This document shows positions 61,504-64,000 of a stretch of DNA of 64,000 nt, piece after piece; the stretch's first letter is position 1; the number at the start of each line of letters is the position of its first letter. The notes under the pieces are model-generated. The model was not told the DNA's origin and did no database searches. It saw nothing but the letters and a program-made list of their open reading frames with translations. Origin of the DNA: Nocardia suismassiliense. GTDB taxonomy: Bacteria; Actinomycetota; Actinomycetes; Mycobacteriales; Mycobacteriaceae. The stretch is from assembly GCF_900269665.1 (NCBI RefSeq), contig NZ_LT985361.1:6764649-6828648 (forward strand). Reading direction: 5' to 3'. Made by a program: the position numbers and the translations under genes.

Positions 61504-62343
61504 CTAGTTCAACCCGAGCTGCTGCATGGCCGAACCGTCCGCGCCACGGCGCGGTCCCTCCGGCATGCGCGGCGGCACGGCCGCCTGCGGGCCCGCCGCG
61601 GCCTGCGCCGCCGCCTGCTGTTGTTGGGCGTCGATCTGCGCCTGGTGCGCCGCGGCCAGCTGTTCGGCCAGTTCCTGCGGCAGCACCACCGGTAGTGGCT
61701 CGCGCACCGGCAACGGGTCGTCGCCGCGCCGGATCACGGTCTCGCGCAGGATCGCCCGGGCCGCCGCGACCAGCGGACTGCCGTCGTTCGACGCGCCCGA
61801 CGGGCCCGCCGCGACCAGCCGGACCATCCAGCGTGGCCCATCGACCCCGATGAACCGCAGGTCCGCACCCTCGGTGACGGCGAGCAGCTCACGACCCCAC
61901 GGGCCGGTCTCCACCGCGACCCGCGCGCCGTCGTTGCGCAGCGAATCGGCGAGGTCGGCGGCCACAGTGCGCCACTGTCCCGCCGACTTCGGCGCCGCGT
62001 ACGCGGCAACGGTGAGCCTGCCGTGCTCGGTGGCCAGGTGCACCGCCTGCGGCGTGCCGTCGGGGGTCATCTCGACCTGCAACTGACCGCCCTGCGGCAC
62101 CGGCAGGATCACCGAGCCGAGGTCGAGTCGCTGGTCGGTGACCTTTTCCAGCAGATCCGCCACGTCGCTGTAGTCGTACGGCCCCGAACCCTCGGCGCCC
62201 GCGCCCTGGTAACCCCCGGTGACCACCGGGTGTTCGTCGGTGTCGTACTCGTCTTCGTCGTAGGCGAAGTCGTCCTCGTCGTAGTCGTCGGCCGGATACC
62301 GGTCGTCGTCGGACGATCTCTTCTTCTTTCCGAACAGTCCCAT
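61504..62343 (-). CDS. DUF3710 family protein
   Basis: A 279-residue protein of the DUF3710 family (position of Rv2696c). The N-terminus has a basic patch (MGLFGKKKRSS) and then an acidic run (DDDRYPADDYDEDDFAYDED). The middle carries the conserved domain (LDLGSVILPVPQGGQLQVEM, GPWGRELLAV, LRFIGVDGPRWMVRLV). The C-terminus is Gln/Ala-rich and probably disordered. The function is unknown. It starts on the ATG that overlaps the dut stop by one base (TAATG), so it is translated with dut. Confidence 0.92.
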   Translation of the reverse strand: MGLFGKKKRSSDDDRYPADDYDEDDFAYDEDEYDTDEHPVVTGGYQGAGAEGSGPYDYSDVADLLEKVTDQRLDLGSVILPVPQGGQLQVEMTPDGTPQAVHLATEHGRLTVAAYAAPKSAGQWRTVAADLADSLRNDGARVAVETGPWGRELLAVTEGADLRFIGVDGPRWMVRLVAAGPSGASNDGSPLVAAARAILRETVIRRGDDPLPVREPLPVVLPQELAEQLAAAHQAQIDAQQQQAAAQAAAGPQAAVPPRMPEGPRRGADGSAMQQLGLN

Positions 62344-62831
62344 TACGCCTCCTTCACGGTGGCCTGGCTCGCGCTGGTCAAACTCGCGTGACCGCCGCTG
62401 GAGCCGTGACCGCCCGCCCCGCGGGTGGTCTCGTCCAGCGAGTCGACCTCCAGGAAATCGACCAATTCCACGCGCTGCACCAGCAGCTGCGCGATCCGGT
62501 CGCCCCGGCGCAACTCGATGGGCGTGCGCAGGTCGTGATTGATCAGGCACACCTTGATCTCGCCCCGGTAGCCGGCGTCGACCGTGCCGGGGGTGTTCAC
62601 CACCGACAGCCCGGTTTTGGCCGCCAGGCCCGAGCGCGGGTGGATCAGGCCGACCGTGCCGACCGGTAGCGCCACCGCGATGCCGGTGCCGACCAGCACC
62701 CGCTCCCCCGGTTCCAGGATGACGTCTTCGGTGGTGCACAGGTCCACACCCGCGTCGCCGTCGTGGGCGCGCACAGGCATGGGGATGCCGGGATCCAGCC
62801 GCAGCATAGGTATCGGTGAAAGGGCGGTCAC
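62343..62831 (-). CDS. dut: dUTP diphosphatase
   Basis: A 162-residue trimeric dUTPase that turns dUTP into dUMP and pyrophosphate, keeping uracil out of DNA. The five family motifs are visible: AHDGDAGVDL (1), HPRSGLAAKTGL (2), GTVDAGYRGEIKVCLIN (3), RGDRIAQLLVQR (4) and the C-terminal GHGSSGGHASL (5). The GTG at 62831 fits the family start; a longer GTG form at 62864 is possible. It is followed by the DUF3710 gene in a one-base overlap. Confidence 0.97.
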   Translation of the reverse strand: MTALSPIPMLRLDPGIPMPVRAHDGDAGVDLCTTEDVILEPGERVLVGTGIAVALPVGTVGLIHPRSGLAAKTGLSVVNTPGTVDAGYRGEIKVCLINHDLRTPIELRRGDRIAQLLVQRVELVDFLEVDSLDETTRGAGGHGSSGGHASLTSASQATVKEA

Positions 62832-62883
62832 GTTGGTCGAGCCTACGCGTTCGGCGGTAACCACCGTGAATTAGTGTTGACTC

Positions 62884-63396
62884 GTGTCGGACCAGCCCAA
62901 TCCAGTGACGATGGACGAAAAACAGCAGAGCCCGCAGCCGTACCGCGAGCGCCTCTGGGTGCCGCTGTGGTGGTGGCCGGTGGCCTTCGCCATCACGGGC
63001 CTGCTGGCCGCCGAAATCCACATGGGCGCACCAGGATTGCGGGCCTGGCTGCCCTATGTGCTGCTGTTCCCGATCCCGGTCTGGGTGCTGCTGTGGCTGA
63101 GCCGCCACCGCGTGGAGGTCGCGCCGGACGCGTCGGGCACGCTGGAACTACGCGCCGACCGCGCCCACCTGCCGGTGAATTTCGTCGCCCGCGCGGCCGT
63201 CGTCGCCCGCACGGCGAAGAGCGCGGCGCTGGGTCGCCAGCTCGACCCCGCCGCCTATGTGCAACATCGGCCGTGGATCGGGCCGATGGTGTTGCTTGTG
63301 CTCGACGACCCGGATGATCCGACGCCGTACTGGCTGGTCAGTACGCGTCGACCCGAACAGGTCCTGGCCGCGCTGGGCCTGCCCAGCGCGGGCTGA
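62884..63396 (+). CDS. DUF3093 membrane protein
   Basis: A 170-residue membrane protein of the DUF3093 family (position of Rv2698). Two adjacent hydrophobic helices lie at residues about 25-70, and a C-terminal soluble part reads VLDDPDDPTPYWLVSTRRPEQV. The function is unknown. It is divergent from dut, starts with GTG, and is followed by the DUF4193 gene on the opposite strand. Confidence 0.9.
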   Translation: MSDQPNPVTMDEKQQSPQPYRERLWVPLWWWPVAFAITGLLAAEIHMGAPGLRAWLPYVLLFPIPVWVLLWLSRHRVEVAPDASGTLELRADRAHLPVNFVARAAVVARTAKSAALGRQLDPAAYVQHRPWIGPMVLLVLDDPDDPTPYWLVSTRRPEQVLAALGLPSAG

Positions 63397-63411
63397 TCAC
63401 CATGAACTAGC

Positions 63412-63714
63412 TCAAGCAGCGCAGTCCATGCAGATCAGCTGACCACCCTTCTCGCTGGCCAGCCTGCTTCGGTGGTGCACGAGGAAGCAGCTGGAACAGG
63501 TGAACTCGTCGGCCTGCTTCGGGATCACCCGAACGCTCAGCACTTCCTCGGACAGGTCCGCGCCGGGAAGCTCGAACGACTCCGCGGTATCGGATTCGTC
63601 GATATCCACGACGGCGGACTGTGCCTCGTTACGACGAGCCTTCAGCTCCTCCAGCGAATCTTCCGACACATCGTCGGTTTCGGTACGCCTCGGTGCGTCA
63701 TAGTCGGTTGCCAT
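63412..63714 (-). CDS. DUF4193 small zinc-ribbon-like protein
   Basis: A 100-residue acidic protein of the DUF4193 family (position of Rv2699c). The N-terminal 60 residues are rich in D and E. The C-terminus carries two CxxC pairs (CSSCFLVHHRSRLA and CMDCAA), likely a zinc ribbon. It is conserved in actinobacteria near sigA, where it may bind RNA polymerase or RNA, but no function is established. The ATG at 63714 has a G-rich site upstream. Confidence 0.93.
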   Translation of the reverse strand: MATDYDAPRRTETDDVSEDSLEELKARRNEAQSAVVDIDESDTAESFELPGADLSEEVLSVRVIPKQADEFTCSSCFLVHHRSRLASEKGGQLICMDCAA

Positions 63715-64000
63715 GTCGTCTTCCCCTCGTCCTTACTTCGTATATCCCGGACCGGCCAGTCCACACCGATTCCCGCTGGAACCGCCGTGACTCGCATCGC
63801 CCCGCCGGTGGTGCACGTCACACGTACACCGGTCACCCATCAGGTCGGATCGAGCTGATCCACTCCGGATAGCGCTCGGTAAACGCAGGACACGCCCTAC
63901 TTGTTCCCGCGACCGACCACCAATTTCACCACCGGCGATTCGATCTGGGCCGCCAGACAATAGCGGACCCCAGCGCAAAAGTCGCAATCAAAACACAGAC
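63715..64000. other. Right-edge intergenic stretch; no certain gene
   Basis: I see no gene that I can support. One minus-strand frame (63733-63987) has low-quality composition and no known motif. The neighbouring genes expected beyond the edge by gene order (a cei-like gene, suhB and sigA) are not yet visible. Confidence 0.4.

Noticed and set aside
63733..63987. 84-codon minus-strand gene at the right edge
   Set aside because: Composition is Gly/Arg-rich and unlike a folded protein; no start signal or family match.

Overview
The window is high-GC actinobacterial DNA that most resembles Nocardia or a close mycolic-acid relative (Mycobacteriales). Three things point there: an AftC-type arabinofuranosyltransferase, ceoBC potassium-uptake genes, and a gene order from about 30 kb to the right end that, as I remember it, follows Mycobacterium tuberculosis Rv2670c to Rv2699c (zapE, ribD-like reductase, lipoprotein hydrolase, aftC, msrB, hemQ, hemY, hemE, DUF3000 gene, rnd, dxs, echA15, rRNA/tRNA methyltransferase, APC permease, ceoB, ceoC, DUF3159 gene, OB-fold gene, hydrolase, DUF3710 gene, dut, DUF3093 gene, DUF4193 gene). 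No database search was possible. All family calls come from reading motifs and recalled homologues.

Left part (1-25 kb) is largely accessory. It holds the end of an ABC exporter ATPase with a serine hydrolase, a panC copy, a thioredoxin-fold protein without CXXC, and four tRNA genes (Val-CAC on the minus strand; Gly, Cys and Val-GAC on the plus strand). An unrecognised gene sits just after the tRNA block, followed by small secreted or hypothetical genes. A gyrB without gyrA, recF or dnaN comes next, then an SDR/ArsR divergent pair. A convergent pair of nuclease-fold proteins follows: sigma-region-4 plus TnsA-like, and CoiA-like plus coiled coil plus membrane anchor. The rest is a Pro/Ser-rich coiled-coil protein, a LysR regulator, a P450-FMO operon with a repeat-bearing tail, an MFS/GNAT pair, a hydrolase, and an ABC transporter operon with its own GbsR/MarR-like regulator and a clear operator.

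At 25.8-29.1 kb lies a polymorphic toxin whose C-terminus is a DddA/SCP1.201-like deaminase, followed by an Imm1-like immunity gene. From 29 kb to 46 kb is the conserved housekeeping block: cell wall (aftC), protein repair (msrB), coproporphyrin-dependent heme synthesis (hemE, hemY, hemQ), RNase D and DXP synthase. A divergent SRPBCC/CGNR pair with nested palindromes and a PhzF-like gene are inserted in it. From 46 to 53 kb are a three-domain glutaminase, a SIMPL protein, a CPBP protease, a Tat-exported Cys/Trp repeat protein, echA15 and a 0.9 kb tandem repeat array. One solitary copy of the same repeat lies 9 kb away. The last 11 kb returns to conserved order, with an added SigD-like ECF sigma factor and a TrmA-family methyltransferase that carries a roughly 225-residue Arg/Gly/Asp-rich insertion.

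Most promising for novelty are the convergent nuclease-fold pair (11.5-13.7 kb), the tandem/solitary palindromic repeat family (52.4-53.3 and 43.5 kb), the low-complexity insertion in the RNA methyltransferase, the triplicated 3' end of the FMO gene, and the deaminase toxin with Asp in place of its first zinc-binding His.
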